Assembly (NCBI RefSeq): GCF_041814905.1
Contig: NZ_JBGXYA010000062.1
Coordinates: forward strand, 1 to 49,032
Direction: 5' to 3'
Source: Glaesserella sp041814905
GTDB taxonomy: Bacteria; Pseudomonadota; Gammaproteobacteria; Enterobacterales; Pasteurellaceae
Length of the DNA: 49,032 nt
The notes below the pieces were generated by a model. That model made no database searches, had not been told where the DNA came from, and saw only the letters and a program-made list of their open reading frames with translations. The translations under genes were made by a program, and so were the position numbers. This document shows positions 39,505 to 49,023 of this stretch, one piece after another (positions within the stretch are counted from its first letter, which is position 1; each line of letters opens with the position of its first letter).

Positions 39505-40317
39505 TTATTCCAAACGTAAACGGTGAATACCGGAATAAACGGTAGATTTTCCTTTTCGGGCAAATGCTAACAGTGTGAAATGATTTTCTTGTGCGATGTT
39601 AACCGCCATTTCTGTCGTTGCGGAAATGGCGCAAAGCATTTCTATTCCGCAGGCTAATGATTTTTGAACCATTTCAAAACTCGCACGACTTGTCACAAAG
39701 ACAAAACCGACCGGATTGCCTGCTTTAGCATGCCATCCCAATAGCTTATCTAAGGCTACGTGTCTGCCGACATCTTCGCGAATGGCGAGTAAATCGCCTT
39801 CCACGGTAAAGAATGCCGCCGCGTGGCTTGCTCCTGTTTGTTGAGCGAGCTGTTGATGCTGTTCCAATTGGTTTAAACAGTCATTTAAAATAAGCGGATT
39901 AACGTCTTGCAAGCGGTCACTTTTGCGGAAAATTTTGCAATTTTGTTGTACTTGTTCCAACTGTTCCACCCCACAAATGCCACAACCGGTTCTGCCCGCT
40001 AACGTACGGCGTTTTTCTTTTAACAGAGTAAATTGACGGGTCGATATTTCCATTTGCACTTCAATACCGTTACAACTTTCGACAATATCTAATCCGTATA
40101 ATTGCTGTTTATTTTCCAAAATACCTTCGGCAAGAGAAAAACCTAATGCAAAATCAGCTAAATCTTGAGGAGTACACATCATTACCGTGTGCGAAATACC
40201 GTTATAAACGAGAGCAACAGGCACTTCTCTGATTAAATTTTCGTCTGTTTTTTGATTTAATAAAGAACCATTATCAATAACGAGCCGATTTACACTGAAA
40301 TTTTTGATCGAATTCAC
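39505..40317 (-). CDS. fdhD: FdhD, formate dehydrogenase accessory sulfurtransferase
   Basis: Transfers sulfur from IscS to the molybdenum/tungsten bis-MGD cofactor before insertion into formate dehydrogenase. The conserved Cys motif is GRTGCGICGVEQ (CxxC near residue 106), and EDVGRHVALDKLLGWH and FVTSRASFEMVQKSLACGIEML are typical of FdhD. I choose the GTG at 40317 because TGAGGAATAAT precedes it, giving 270 aa; an ATG at 40374 has no ribosome binding site. The segment CKIFRKSDRLQ is encoded by an antisense uptake signal. It is divergent from fdnGHI, whose product it matures. Confidence 0.93.
   Translation of the reverse strand: MNSIKNFSVNRLVIDNGSLLNQKTDENLIREVPVALVYNGISHTVMMCTPQDLADFALGFSLAEGILENKQQLYGLDIVESCNGIEVQMEISTRQFTLLKEKRRTLAGRTGCGICGVEQLEQVQQNCKIFRKSDRLQDVNPLILNDCLNQLEQHQQLAQQTGASHAAAFFTVEGDLLAIREDVGRHVALDKLLGWHAKAGNPVGFVFVTSRASFEMVQKSLACGIEMLCAISATTEMAVNIAQENHFTLLAFARKGKSTVYSGIHRLRLE
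39909..39918 (+). repeat. Uptake signal (one mismatch) inside fdhD, antisense
   Basis: GCAAGCGGTC followed by an arm ending in AATTTTGCAA, on the strand opposite to fdhD. Confidence 0.75.
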
Positions 40318-40502
40318 ATTATTCCTCAAAATATTGTTTATAAAGTGGTTTATTTTGTTAAAAAAATGTATCATTTAACAGACTTTGGTTTGCATTAAAT
40401 TGTATCTGATTTTTTTGATTTTCTGATTAAAAATAGGGTTATTAAGATATTTCCCGAAAAGAAACAATTTTAGTGTGGCTAATTTTATTTAATCTTTAGT
40501 TT

Positions 40503-40527
40503 AACCGCAAATGCGGTTTTTTAGGAG
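40503..40527 (+). terminator. fdnG: Terminator-like hairpin abutting the fdnG ribosome binding site
   Basis: AACCGC (40503-40508), loop AAAT, GCGGTT (40513-40518) followed by six T in total (40517-40522), then immediately the Shine-Dalgarno AGGAG (40523-40527) and ATG at 40534. A canonical terminator in the leader of a gene implies attenuation or control of translation start. No gene on the plus strand upstream needs it. Confidence 0.65.
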
Positions 40528-40533
40528 TGAATT

Positions 40534-43500
40534 ATGCAGGTCAGTAGACGTAAGTTCTTTAAGATCTGTGCAGGCGGTATGGCAGGAACTTCTGCTGCAA
40601 TGTTGGGCTTTGCCCCGGCAGCAGCACTAGCTGCACCGAGAGAGTTTAAGCTTTTACGAGCAAAAGAGACTCGCCAAACCTGTACTTACTGCGCTGTAGG
40701 CTGTGGGATGTTAATGTATAGCCTTGGTGACGGTTCAATGAATAGTAAAGGGAAACTTTTTCATATTGAAGGTGACCCTGACCACCCGGTAAGCCGTGGT
40801 GCGTTATGTCCGAAAGGTGCGGGTGCATTAGACTATGTAAATAGCGATCGTCGCGTACACTATCCGGAAGTGCGCGAACCGGGTTCGAAAGAGTGGAAAC
40901 GTATTTCATGGCATGAAGCAATCGAACGTATTGCCAAGCATATGAAAAAAGACCGTGATGAAAACTTTGTCACGCATAATGAAGCAGGTGTTGAAGTAAA
41001 CCGTTGGATGACTTCAGGTTTCTTAGCCGGTTCTGCGTGTAGTAATGAAACAGGTCTTATTACTCAAAAATTTATCCGCGCACTCGGTATGATCTATACC
41101 GACAACCAAGCAAGTATCTGACACGGACCAACGGTAGCAAGTCTTGCTCCAACATTTGGTCGCGGTGCGATGACAAACCACTGGGTTGACATCAAAAATG
41201 CGGACTTAGTCATCGTTATGGGCGGTAACGCAGCAGAGGCACATCCTGTTGGTTTCCGTTGGGCGATTGAGGCTAAAAAACAGACAGGTGCGAAGTTATT
41301 AGTGGTTGATCCACGTTTTAACCGTACGGCAGCTGTCGCAGACCATTACATGCCGATTCGTCCTGGTACAGACATTGCGTTCTTATCAGGGGTAATTCGC
41401 TATCTCTTAGAAACTAACCAAATTCAACACGAATACGTTAAACACTATACAAACGCAAGTTTCTTAGTGAATGAAAACTTCAAATTTGAAGACGGCTTAT
41501 TTACAGGCTATAACCCTGAAACACGTCAATATGACCGTTCAACTTGGGGTTACCAATTCGACGAAGCGGGGCAACCAATACGTGATATGACAATGCAAGA
41601 TCCGCGTTGTGTAATCAATATGCTAAAAGAACACGTGTCTCGCTATACGCCTGAAATGGTTGAACGTATTACGGGTACACCACAAAAAGATTTCCAATTG
41701 TTTTGTGAAGAAATCGCAAAAACGGCAGCGCCGGAAAAAGCAGCCACTTTCTTGTATGCGTTGGGTTGGACACAACATACCGTAGGTTCACAAAATATCC
41801 GTACTATGGCAATTATTCAGTTACTTTTAGGTAACATTGGAGTTGCAGGTGGCGGTGTGAATGCATTACGCGGTCACTCAAACGTACAAGGTATTACAGA
41901 TTTAGGTCTTTTCCCGCATATGTTACCGGGCTATATCGGCTTACCGACAGAGGCTGATACGAGTTTAGACGCATATTTAGCGCGTATTACACCGAAAACA
42001 ATGGTAGCCGGTCAGGTTAACTACTGGCAAAACACTCCGAAATTCGTAGTGAGTATGTTTAAATCGTTCTATGGTGATAATGCGACGGCAGAAAACCAAT
42101 TTGGTTTTAACTACTTACCGAAGTTACCAAAAGGTGGTATGGACCAACTGCGTTATATCGAAGCGATGTACGAAGGAAAAGTAAACGGTTTCTTCTGTCA
42201 AGGTATGAACCCGATTGCCTCTTACCCGGATTCACAAAAGGTGATTAAAGCATTAAGTAAATTGAAATATTTAGTTATTTTCGATCCGCTTATTACTGAT
42301 ACTTCAGAGTTTTGGCAAAATCATGGTGAATTTAATGAGGTAAACCCGGAAGACATTCAAACAGAGGTATTCCGTTTACCGACAACCTGTTTCGCAGAAG
42401 AAGACGGTTCGGTAGCAAACTCAGGTCGTTGGTTACAATGGCACTGGAAAGCCTCTGAACCACCGGGTGAAGCGAAACCGGACGTAGATATTCTTTCAGA
42501 ACTGCGTGCAGAACTCATTCATCTTTATGAAAAAGAAGGCGGTAAAGCACCGACTGACGGCTTATTGGCAATGGCTTGGAATTACTTAAATCCGCTGGAG
42601 CCAAAAGCGGATGAAATTGCCAAAGAAACAAACGGTTATGCATTAGAGGACCTAAAAGATGCTGACGGCAATATTGTCGTGAAAAAAGGCGAGCTTCTTT
42701 CAAGTTTTGCACAAATGCGTGATGACGGTACGACCTCGGGAGCATGTTGGATCTATACGGGACAATGGACGCCGAAAGGTAATCAAATGGCGAACCGTGA
42801 TAACTCGGATCCATCAGGTTTGGGGAATACATTAGGTTGGGCATTTGCATGGCCGATGAACCGCCGTATCGTTTATAACAGAGCATCGGCAGATCCATCG
42901 GGTAAACCATGGAATCCTAAACGCCAGCTTGTTAAATGGAACGGTAAAAACTGGAATTATGTGGATGTTGCCGACTTTGGTGCAGCTCCGCCGAATAGTC
43001 CGGTAATGCCATATATTATGCAACCTGAAGGTGTAAGTTGTTTATTCGTACGTGAACGGATGGTGGATGGTCCATTCCCTGAACACTATGAACCGGCAGA
43101 AACACCTATCGGTACTAACCCGTTACATCCAAATGTGATCTCAAGCCCGGTTGCACCGCTTGCACCTTTATTAGGCACATCGGAGGAATTCCCGTATGTG
43201 GGGACAACCTATCGTTTAACCGAACATTTCCACTATTGGACGAAAAACTCGCTTATCAACGTTATCGCTCAACCGGAGCAATTTGTTGAAATCAGTGAAC
43301 AGCTTGCGGCAGAGAAAGGCATTAAACATGGTGATAGCGTAAAAGTAAGTTCTAAGCGAGGCTTTATTAAAGCGATTGCGGTCGTAACCAAACGTATTCG
43401 TCCGTTAGTGTCTGACGGTAAGACGATTCATACTGTGGGTATTCCTATCCATTGGGGCTTTGCGGCAACGACTAAAGCGAAAAAAGGTTACTTTGCTAAC

Positions 43501-43587
43501 AACTTAACGGTTCGTACGGGTGATGCGAATACTAAAACGCCAGAATCGAAATGTATGTTAGTCAATATTGAGAAAGTGGGGGCATAA
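40534..43587 (+). CDS. fdnG: Formate dehydrogenase-N alpha subunit, selenoprotein
   Basis: Periplasmic catalytic subunit oxidising formate with bis-MGD molybdenum. The reading frame crosses an in-frame TGA at 41119-41121, which is codon 196, the same position as Sec196 of E. coli FdnG (context SI-Sec-HGPTVA); total 1017 residues. The N-terminus has a Tat signal, SRRKFFK. A 4Fe-4S motif follows (CTYCAVGC and a later CPKGAG Cys). A C-terminal MopB cofactor-binding domain ends the chain. A SECIS-like hairpin lies just after the TGA. Tat export occurs with FdnH. fdnH and fdnI follow at once. No consensus FNR box was seen upstream, unlike E. coli fdnG. Confidence 0.96.
41119..41150 (+). promoter_or_regulatory. 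fdnG: UGA selenocysteine codon and bacterial SECIS hairpin
   Basis: TGA (41119-41121), then after 11 nt the hairpin GGTAGCAAGTCTTGCTCC (41133-41150) with GU in the apical loop, as in E. coli fdnG and fdhF, where SelB binds. The organism must therefore carry selA, selB and selC (not in this window). Confidence 0.85.
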
Positions 43588-43588
43588 T

Positions 43589-44497
43589 ATGGGTTCTGTT
43601 CAATCTCAAAACATTATTAAAGCCTCTGCAACCTCGGGTTTAACACCGGCACCACACGCTCGTGATTTCCAAGTTGAAGTGGCGAAATTAATCGACGTAA
43701 CAACGTGTATCGGTTGTAAAGCGTGTCAGGTAGGATGTTCCGAATGGAATGATATCCGTACGGAACCTGAAGTTTGTACCGGTGTTTATGACAACCCGAT
43801 TGACTTAACTGCAAAAGCTTGGACGGTAATGAAATTCAACGAAGTTGAAGAAAATGAACGTTTAGAGTGGTTAATTCGTAAAGACGGTTGTATGCACTGT
43901 GCAGAGCCGGGCTGTTTAAAATCGTGTCCGTCTCCGGGGGCGATTATTCAGTATGCAAACGGTATCGTTGACTTCCAATCGGATAAATGCATCGGTTGTG
44001 GATACTGTATCGCAGGTTGTCCGTTTAACATTCCTCGGATGAACCCGGAAGATAACCGCGTATATAAATGCACTCTATGTGTTGACCGTGTCACGGTAGG
44101 TCAAGAACCTGCTTGTGTGAAAACCTGTCCGACAGGTGCAATCCGTTTTGGTAGCAAAGAAGAGATGAAACAGTATGCGGAAACCCGTATCACTGACTTA
44201 AAATCTCGTGGCTACAACAATGCGGGTTTATATGATCCTGAAGGTGTTGGCGGTACGCATGTAATGTACGTATTACATCATGCGGATAAACCGGAACTAT
44301 ACTCCGGGTTACCGAAAGATCCGAAGATTGACCCAACAATCACGCTTTGGAAAGACGTGTTGAAACCGGTTGCAGCCATAGCAATGGGCGGTTTAGCGGT
44401 AGCTGCTGCAGCTCACTATATTGCAGTGGGTCCAAACGCTGAAGAAGACGTTGAAGATCACCACGACGACAAACATAATGGAGGCAAACATGAGTAA
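43589..44497 (+). CDS. fdnH: Formate dehydrogenase-N beta (iron-sulfur) subunit
   Basis: 302 aa. It carries electrons from FdnG to FdnI through four 4Fe-4S clusters; the Cys motifs are CIGCKACQVGC, CMHCAEPGCLKSC, CIGCGYCIAGC and CTLCVDR...CVKTC. A single C-terminal membrane helix (about residues 258-278) anchors it on the periplasmic side. The ATG at 43589 directly follows the fdnG TAA and is preceded by GTGGGGGCATAAT; the longer frame from 43568 overlaps fdnG without support. Its N-terminus matches the E. coli protein (DIIK/NIIKASAT). Its stop overlaps the fdnI start by 8 bp. Confidence 0.96.
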   Translation: MGSVQSQNIIKASATSGLTPAPHARDFQVEVAKLIDVTTCIGCKACQVGCSEWNDIRTEPEVCTGVYDNPIDLTAKAWTVMKFNEVEENERLEWLIRKDGCMHCAEPGCLKSCPSPGAIIQYANGIVDFQSDKCIGCGYCIAGCPFNIPRMNPEDNRVYKCTLCVDRVTVGQEPACVKTCPTGAIRFGSKEEMKQYAETRITDLKSRGYNNAGLYDPEGVGGTHVMYVLHHADKPELYSGLPKDPKIDPTITLWKDVLKPVAAIAMGGLAVAAAAHYIAVGPNAEEDVEDHHDDKHNGGKHE

Positions 44498-45167
44498 AAT
44501 TGAGATCAGTAACGATCAAAAAATTATTCGCCATAAGCTTCCGGCACGTTTAAGCCACTGGACTTTAGTATTATGTTTTATTATGACCGGAGCGACAGGT
44601 TTAGCATTTTTCTTCCCTGATTTTGCGTGGATTGCAGAAATTCTTGGTACACCACAATTGGCCAGATTTGTGCACCCTATTACAGGTCTTGTCATGTTTA
44701 TTGCGTTTTTAAATATGGTTCGTATTTATTGGCGTCATAACTTCCCGGAAAAAAGCGACATTCCTTGGGCGTTAAATATTGTGGAAGTATTAAAAGGTAA
44801 TGAGCATGCCGTTGCGGACAACGGCAAATACAACCTTGGTCAGAAAATGTTATTCTGGACATTATGTATTGCAATGTTCACCCTTTTGATCACGGGTATC
44901 ATTATGTGGAGACAATACTTCTCTCATAATTTCTCAATCCCGGTGTTACGTATTGCGATCTTACTCCACTCAACCATGGCATTCTTACTCTTTACGGGTA
45001 TTATTGTGCATATATATATGGCATTCTGGGTGAAAGGTTCAATCCGTGGTATGTTACACGGTTGGGTAACGGTTCGCTGGGCGAAGAAACACCACCCGCG
45101 TTGGTACCGTGAAGAAGTTTTACCGCAGCTTGAAAAAGAGCTCGCAGAAAAACAGGAATCGAAATAA
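44490..45167 (+). CDS. fdnI: Formate dehydrogenase-N gamma subunit (cytochrome b556)
   Basis: 225 aa, four membrane helices. It binds two haem b and passes electrons to menaquinone. Candidate haem-ligand His residues are in RLSHWTL near the N-terminus, RFVHPITG, and the C-terminal LLHSTMAFLLFTGIIVHIYMAFW helix. The ATG at 44490 overlaps the end of fdnH and is preceded by GGAGGCAAAC; a start at 44421 would lie deep in fdnH. The C-terminal cytoplasmic tail is charged (QLEKELAEKQESK). A strong terminator follows. Confidence 0.95.
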   Translation: MSKIEISNDQKIIRHKLPARLSHWTLVLCFIMTGATGLAFFFPDFAWIAEILGTPQLARFVHPITGLVMFIAFLNMVRIYWRHNFPEKSDIPWALNIVEVLKGNEHAVADNGKYNLGQKMLFWTLCIAMFTLLITGIIMWRQYFSHNFSIPVLRIAILLHSTMAFLLFTGIIVHIYMAFWVKGSIRGMLHGWVTVRWAKKHHPRWYREEVLPQLEKELAEKQESK

Positions 45168-45177
45168 GATTAAATGC

Positions 45178-45205
45178 GGGGCGAAATATTTCGCCCCCAT
45201 TTTTA
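45178..45205 (+). terminator. fdnI: Terminator after fdnI
   Basis: GGGGCGAAA and TTTCGCCCC palindrome (45178-45197) followed by CATTTTTAT. Confidence 0.88.
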
Positions 45206-45321
45206 TCCGTTGAAGTGATTTTGTCCTTTTATTTATGCAAAGGTTTTGTTCAAATAAAAGTATAAAGCTGTCTATTTAAAAGAGAAGATAAACGCGGTTT
45301 TGCAAATTTTTGGCAGAAACA

Positions 45322-45331
45322 GACCGCTTGT
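45322..45331 (-). repeat. Apl-type DNA uptake signal sequence
   Basis: GACCGCTTGT on the plus strand with the arm (TTTTGCAAATTTTTGG) upstream, between fdnI and fdhE. Confidence 0.88.
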
Positions 45332-45365
45332 TTGCTTTCTCAACATTATTGTTTTAGGAAATCGT

Positions 45366-46286
45366 ATGAGTATTAAAATTTTAGCCCAAGAAGAAATTCA
45401 AGCTGCAGCCAGCTCATTTCATAACCCTCCGCTACTGTTTGCCAATCCGAAAAATCTTTATATGCGCCGGGCAAAGCGTTTACGTGAATTAGCCGAAAAC
45501 AATCCGTTCGGTGATTATTTAGCGTTTGTAGCAAGTATTGTTGACGTTCAGGCGGATTTATTAGCCAGTAAACCGATTGCCGATGTATCGGAACAATTGA
45601 AGGTTTATCTTGAATCCACTCAAGGTATCAAACCGCTTAATATTAAAACGTTTAAACGTTCAAGCGAATGGCGTGAGCTTCTCTTGGCATTTATCGAAAA
45701 ATTCAAACCTTTTGCGAAAGAAAGCATTCAACCAACCTTAGAGTGGTTGGAAAAAGCTTCTGGCCCACAATTAGAAGAACTAGCCGATAACTTGCTTGAT
45801 GAGCGTTATGAAGAGGTCGGTGCGGATAAAGCGGTATTCCTTTGGGCGGTCTTATCACTTTATTGGGTACAACTTACCCAACAACTTCCACGTCATACCA
45901 AAACCGAATTGGGGGAAGAACGTTACACTTGTCCGGTTTGTAACGCAGCGCCCGTAGCCAGTGTGATTCACTTTGGCGAAGTGCAAGGGTTACGTTATTT
46001 ACACTGTTCGATGTGCGAAAGCGAATGGCATATGGTTCGAACCAAATGCACTAACTGTGAACAAACCGGTAAATTGGATTATTGGTCGTTAGATACGACA
46101 GAGGCTGCGGTTCGGGCAGAAAGCTGTGGCGATTGTGAAAGCTACCTGAAAATTTTACATCAGGATAAAGATCCGCACGTAGAACCGATTGCGGATGATT
46201 TAGGGACTTTATTTCTCGATGCAGAAATGGAACAAAAAGGCTTCGCCAGAAGTGCAATTAATCCGTTTTTATTTCAAGTAGAATGA
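45366..46286 (+). CDS. fdhE: FdhE, formate dehydrogenase maturation protein
   Basis: 306 aa from the ATG at 45366 (TAGGAAATCGT before it). The in-frame extension to 45300 is encoded by an uptake signal and rejected. FdhE is a cytoplasmic rubredoxin-like iron protein needed for formate dehydrogenase assembly. The four CxxC motifs of the family are present: CPVCNAAP, CSMCESEWH, CTNCEQ and CGDCESY. It follows fdnGHI beyond a terminator and uptake signal, so it may have its own promoter; with fdhD the locus carries both dedicated maturation factors. Confidence 0.94.
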   Translation: MSIKILAQEEIQAAASSFHNPPLLFANPKNLYMRRAKRLRELAENNPFGDYLAFVASIVDVQADLLASKPIADVSEQLKVYLESTQGIKPLNIKTFKRSSEWRELLLAFIEKFKPFAKESIQPTLEWLEKASGPQLEELADNLLDERYEEVGADKAVFLWAVLSLYWVQLTQQLPRHTKTELGEERYTCPVCNAAPVASVIHFGEVQGLRYLHCSMCESEWHMVRTKCTNCEQTGKLDYWSLDTTEAAVRAESCGDCESYLKILHQDKDPHVEPIADDLGTLFLDAEMEQKGFARSAINPFLFQVE

Positions 46287-46350
46287 CAACGTAACTCGTT
46301 GATTTAAAATGAAAAACATCCTTTTTATTTTGTGATGAAAGACAAAAGAC

Positions 46351-46408
46351 GGTGAAACAAGGCATGAAATTTGCAAAATTTTAGGCAAAAACTACCGCTT
46401 GTTTCACC
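46351..46408. repeat. 11-bp inverted repeat enclosing an uptake signal upstream of gyrB
   Basis: GGTGAAACAAG (46351-46361) and CTTGTTTCACC (46398-46408) are perfect complements flanking an AT-rich arm and a minus-strand Apl core (46394-46402). It can form a long hairpin between fdhE and gyrB and may end fdhE transcription. Confidence 0.7.
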
Positions 46409-46443
46409 TCCTTTCTTTTCTACACTTTCCCCCTATTTTCTGC

Positions 46444-46449
46444 TATAAT
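46444..46449 (+). promoter_or_regulatory. gyrB: gyrB extended -10 promoter
   Basis: TATAAT at 46444-46449 preceded by TGC, an extended -10 (TGnTATAAT). The -35 (around CACTTT) is poor. Start predicted near 46456. GC-rich CCCGCCC follows. Confidence 0.7.
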
Positions 46450-46503
46450 CCCGCCCAATTTTTCGGTAATTTTACCGCCCAAATTTTTAAAATAGGAATA
46501 ACA

Positions 46504-48936
46504 ATGTCTGAACAAAATCAATCAAATAGCTATGATTCTTCCAGTATTAAAGTTTTACGGGGATTAGATGCGGTGCGTAAACGTCCGGGAATGTATATCG
46601 GTGATACGGACGATGGCACAGGCTTACACCACATGGTATTTGAGGTGGTAGATAATGCGATTGACGAAGCCTTGGCAGGATATTGTAACGACATCGTGGT
46701 GACCATTCATTCTGATAACTCCGTTTCCGTACAAGATGACGGGCGTGGTATTCCGGTCGGCATCCATGAAGAAGAGGGGGTGTCGGCGGCAGAAGTGATT
46801 ATGACCGTGTTGCACGCAGGCGGTAAATTTGATGATAACTCATATAAAGTATCGGGCGGATTGCACGGAGTAGGCGTATCGGTAGTAAACGCACTTTCTT
46901 CAAAATTACAGTTAACAATTCGTCGTGAGGGCTGTGTTCACGAACAATTTTATAGTTTAGGCGAGCCGGATGCACCTTTAGCGGTGATTGGCGAAACGGA
47001 CAAAACCGGTACCACCGTACGTTTTTGGCCAAGCTTAGATATCTTTAAAAACAAAACCGATTTTGAATATAAAATTCTGTCCAAACGCTTACGCGAACTC
47101 TCATTCTTAAACTCAGGCGTGTCGATCAAGTTAATTGATGAACGAGACAATAGCGAAGAACATTTTAAATATGAAGGTGGTATCAAAGCCTATGTTGAAT
47201 ATCTTAACGAAGGAAAAACCACGATTCATCAGACACCTTTTTACCTTTCAACGGAAAAAGACGGTATCGGCGTTGAAGTGTCGTTGCAATGGAACGACAG
47301 CTACAACGAAAATGTTTACTGCTTTACCAATAATATTCCGCAACGAGACGGCGGTACGCATTTAGCCGGCTTCCGCGGAGCTTTAACCCGTGCTTTAAAA
47401 AGCTATATGGATTCCAGCAATAAGATCAAAAAAGCTGATGCCAATATTGACGCTTCGGGCGATGATGCCCGTGAAGGCTTGGTAGCGGTGATCTCGGTGA
47501 AAGTGCCGGATCCGAAATTCTCTTCACAAACTAAAGATAAATTAGTTTCTTCCGAGGTTCGCCCGGCAGTGGAAAGTTCAATGAATGAAGCGTTACAGGA
47601 ATACTTATTGGAAAATCCTAACGATGCACAAAATATTGTGACCAAAATCATTGATGCGGCACGAGCCCGTGAAGCTGCTCGTAAAGCGCGTGAAATGACT
47701 CGTCGTAAAGGTGCGTTGGATTTAGGCGGTTTACCGGGCAAACTGGCAGACTGTCAAGAAAAAGATCCTGCGCTATCCGAGCTTTACTTGGTGGAGGGGG
47801 ATTCTGCAGGCGGCTCTGCAAAACAAGGGCGTGACCGTAAAAATCAAGCAATTTTACCGTTGAAAGGGAAGATCTTAAACGTGGAAAAAGCGCGTTTTGA
47901 CAAAATGCTTTCTTCACAAGAAGTGGCGACTTTAATTACGGCGCTTGGTGCAGGGATCGGGCGTGATGAATACAATATCGAAAAACTGCGCTACCACAAA
48001 ATCATTATTATGACCGATGCGGACGTTGACGGTGCGCACATTCGAACCTTATTATTAACTTTCTTTTACCGTCAAATGCCGGAATTGATCGAACGAGGTT
48101 ACGTCTATATTGCTCAACCACCGCTATACAAAGTGAAAAAAGGCAAACAAGAGAAATATATTCAAGATAACGACGAGATGATGCAATATGAATTAGCCCT
48201 TGCGTTAGACGGTGCGGCATTGTATGTCAGTGAAAATGCACCGGCGCTAAGCGGTGTTGCATTAGAAAATCTGATTGTAGAGTATAACGGCATACAAAAA
48301 TTAGTCGAACGTTTGGCGCGTCGTTACCCAACGGCATTAACCAACGAATTAATTTATCAACCGGCACTCTCTGCAGAATTTGTAAAAGATGAAGCCGAAG
48401 TGACCGCTTGGAACGAAAAATTCGTCGCAGTATTAAATGAAAAAGAGGTGAGCGGTAGCAGCTATCAAGGAAAAGTTTTCTATAATGCAGAGCGCCATAC
48501 TTATGAACCTGAAATTATCATCAAAACTCACGGTATCGACAGCACTTACCGCTTAGATTTTAACTTTATTACTAGTAGCGAATATGGGCGAATGACTAAA
48601 CTGGGCAGCCAGCTACAGGGTCTACTAGAGCCAACGGCTTACGTTGCCCGAGGAGAGCGTCAACAGCCGATTACCACGTTTGCCGAAGCGATTGAATGGT
48701 TAGTGAAAGAATCTCGTAAGGGCTTAACGATTCAGCGATATAAAGGATTAGGTGAAATGAATCCGGAACAATTATGGGAAACGACCATGGATCCGGTGTC
48801 GCGCAAAATGCTGCAAGTGACCATCACCGATGCTATCGCTTCCGACAAGCTATTCACCACATTAATGGGAGATGAGGTTGAGCCGCGTCGGGACTTTATC
48901 GAAAATAATGCACTATATGCGAATTTGGATATTTAA
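46504..48936 (+). CDS. gyrB: DNA gyrase subunit B
   Basis: ATPase subunit of gyrase, which introduces negative supercoils, 810 aa. The N-terminal GHKL ATPase has EVVDNAIDEALAG, DDGRGIPV and GGLHGVGVSVVNAL. The transducer domain follows. The TOPRIM domain is visible as LVEGDSAGGSAKQGRDR near residue 425 and TDADVDGAHI near 500. The C-terminal QRYKGLGEMN motif is near residue 750. The ATG at 46504 (after TAGGAATAACA) gives the conserved start SYDSSSIKVLRGLDAVRKRPGMY; a longer upstream frame spans the promoter and is rejected. Confidence 0.98.
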   Translation: MSEQNQSNSYDSSSIKVLRGLDAVRKRPGMYIGDTDDGTGLHHMVFEVVDNAIDEALAGYCNDIVVTIHSDNSVSVQDDGRGIPVGIHEEEGVSAAEVIMTVLHAGGKFDDNSYKVSGGLHGVGVSVVNALSSKLQLTIRREGCVHEQFYSLGEPDAPLAVIGETDKTGTTVRFWPSLDIFKNKTDFEYKILSKRLRELSFLNSGVSIKLIDERDNSEEHFKYEGGIKAYVEYLNEGKTTIHQTPFYLSTEKDGIGVEVSLQWNDSYNENVYCFTNNIPQRDGGTHLAGFRGALTRALKSYMDSSNKIKKADANIDASGDDAREGLVAVISVKVPDPKFSSQTKDKLVSSEVRPAVESSMNEALQEYLLENPNDAQNIVTKIIDAARAREAARKAREMTRRKGALDLGGLPGKLADCQEKDPALSELYLVEGDSAGGSAKQGRDRKNQAILPLKGKILNVEKARFDKMLSSQEVATLITALGAGIGRDEYNIEKLRYHKIIIMTDADVDGAHIRTLLLTFFYRQMPELIERGYVYIAQPPLYKVKKGKQEKYIQDNDEMMQYELALALDGAALYVSENAPALSGVALENLIVEYNGIQKLVERLARRYPTALTNELIYQPALSAEFVKDEAEVTAWNEKFVAVLNEKEVSGSSYQGKVFYNAERHTYEPEIIIKTHGIDSTYRLDFNFITSSEYGRMTKLGSQLQGLLEPTAYVARGERQQPITTFAEAIEWLVKESRKGLTIQRYKGLGEMNPEQLWETTMDPVSRKMLQVTITDAIASDKLFTTLMGDEVEPRRDFIENNALYANLDI

Positions 48937-48947
48937 CCTATCCGAAC

Positions 48948-48973
48948 CAAAACCCCGAGGCATCGGGGTTTTG
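48948..48973 (+). terminator. gyrB: Terminator after gyrB
   Basis: CAAAACCCCGA (48948-48958), loop GGCA, TCGGGGTTTTG (48963-48973). The T-run is part of the stem, so efficiency is uncertain. Confidence 0.8.
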
Positions 48974-49013
48974 AACTATTGGTCTAAATTTTGCAAAAAA
49001 CTCTCTGTATCTC

Positions 49014-49023
49014 ACCGCTTGTT
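49014..49023 (-). repeat. Apl-type DNA uptake signal sequence
   Basis: ACCGCTTGTT on the plus strand with the arm (ATTTTGCAAAA) upstream, close to the right edge. Confidence 0.85.

Noticed and set aside
40304..40317. FNR box near the fdhD start (TTGAT-CGAA-TTCAC)
   Set aside because: Two mismatches in the right half and position inside the coding sequence; not better than chance in AT-rich DNA.
40534..43587. Apparent premature stop splitting the formate dehydrogenase gene into two frames or a pseudogene
   Set aside because: TGA falls at the conserved selenocysteine position with a SECIS hairpin; both sides remain in one frame and are well conserved.
48404..48413. Uptake signal inside gyrB (GACCGCTTGG)
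   Set aside because: Mismatch at the core edge and no AT-rich arm with TTTGCAAA; ordinary coding sequence.
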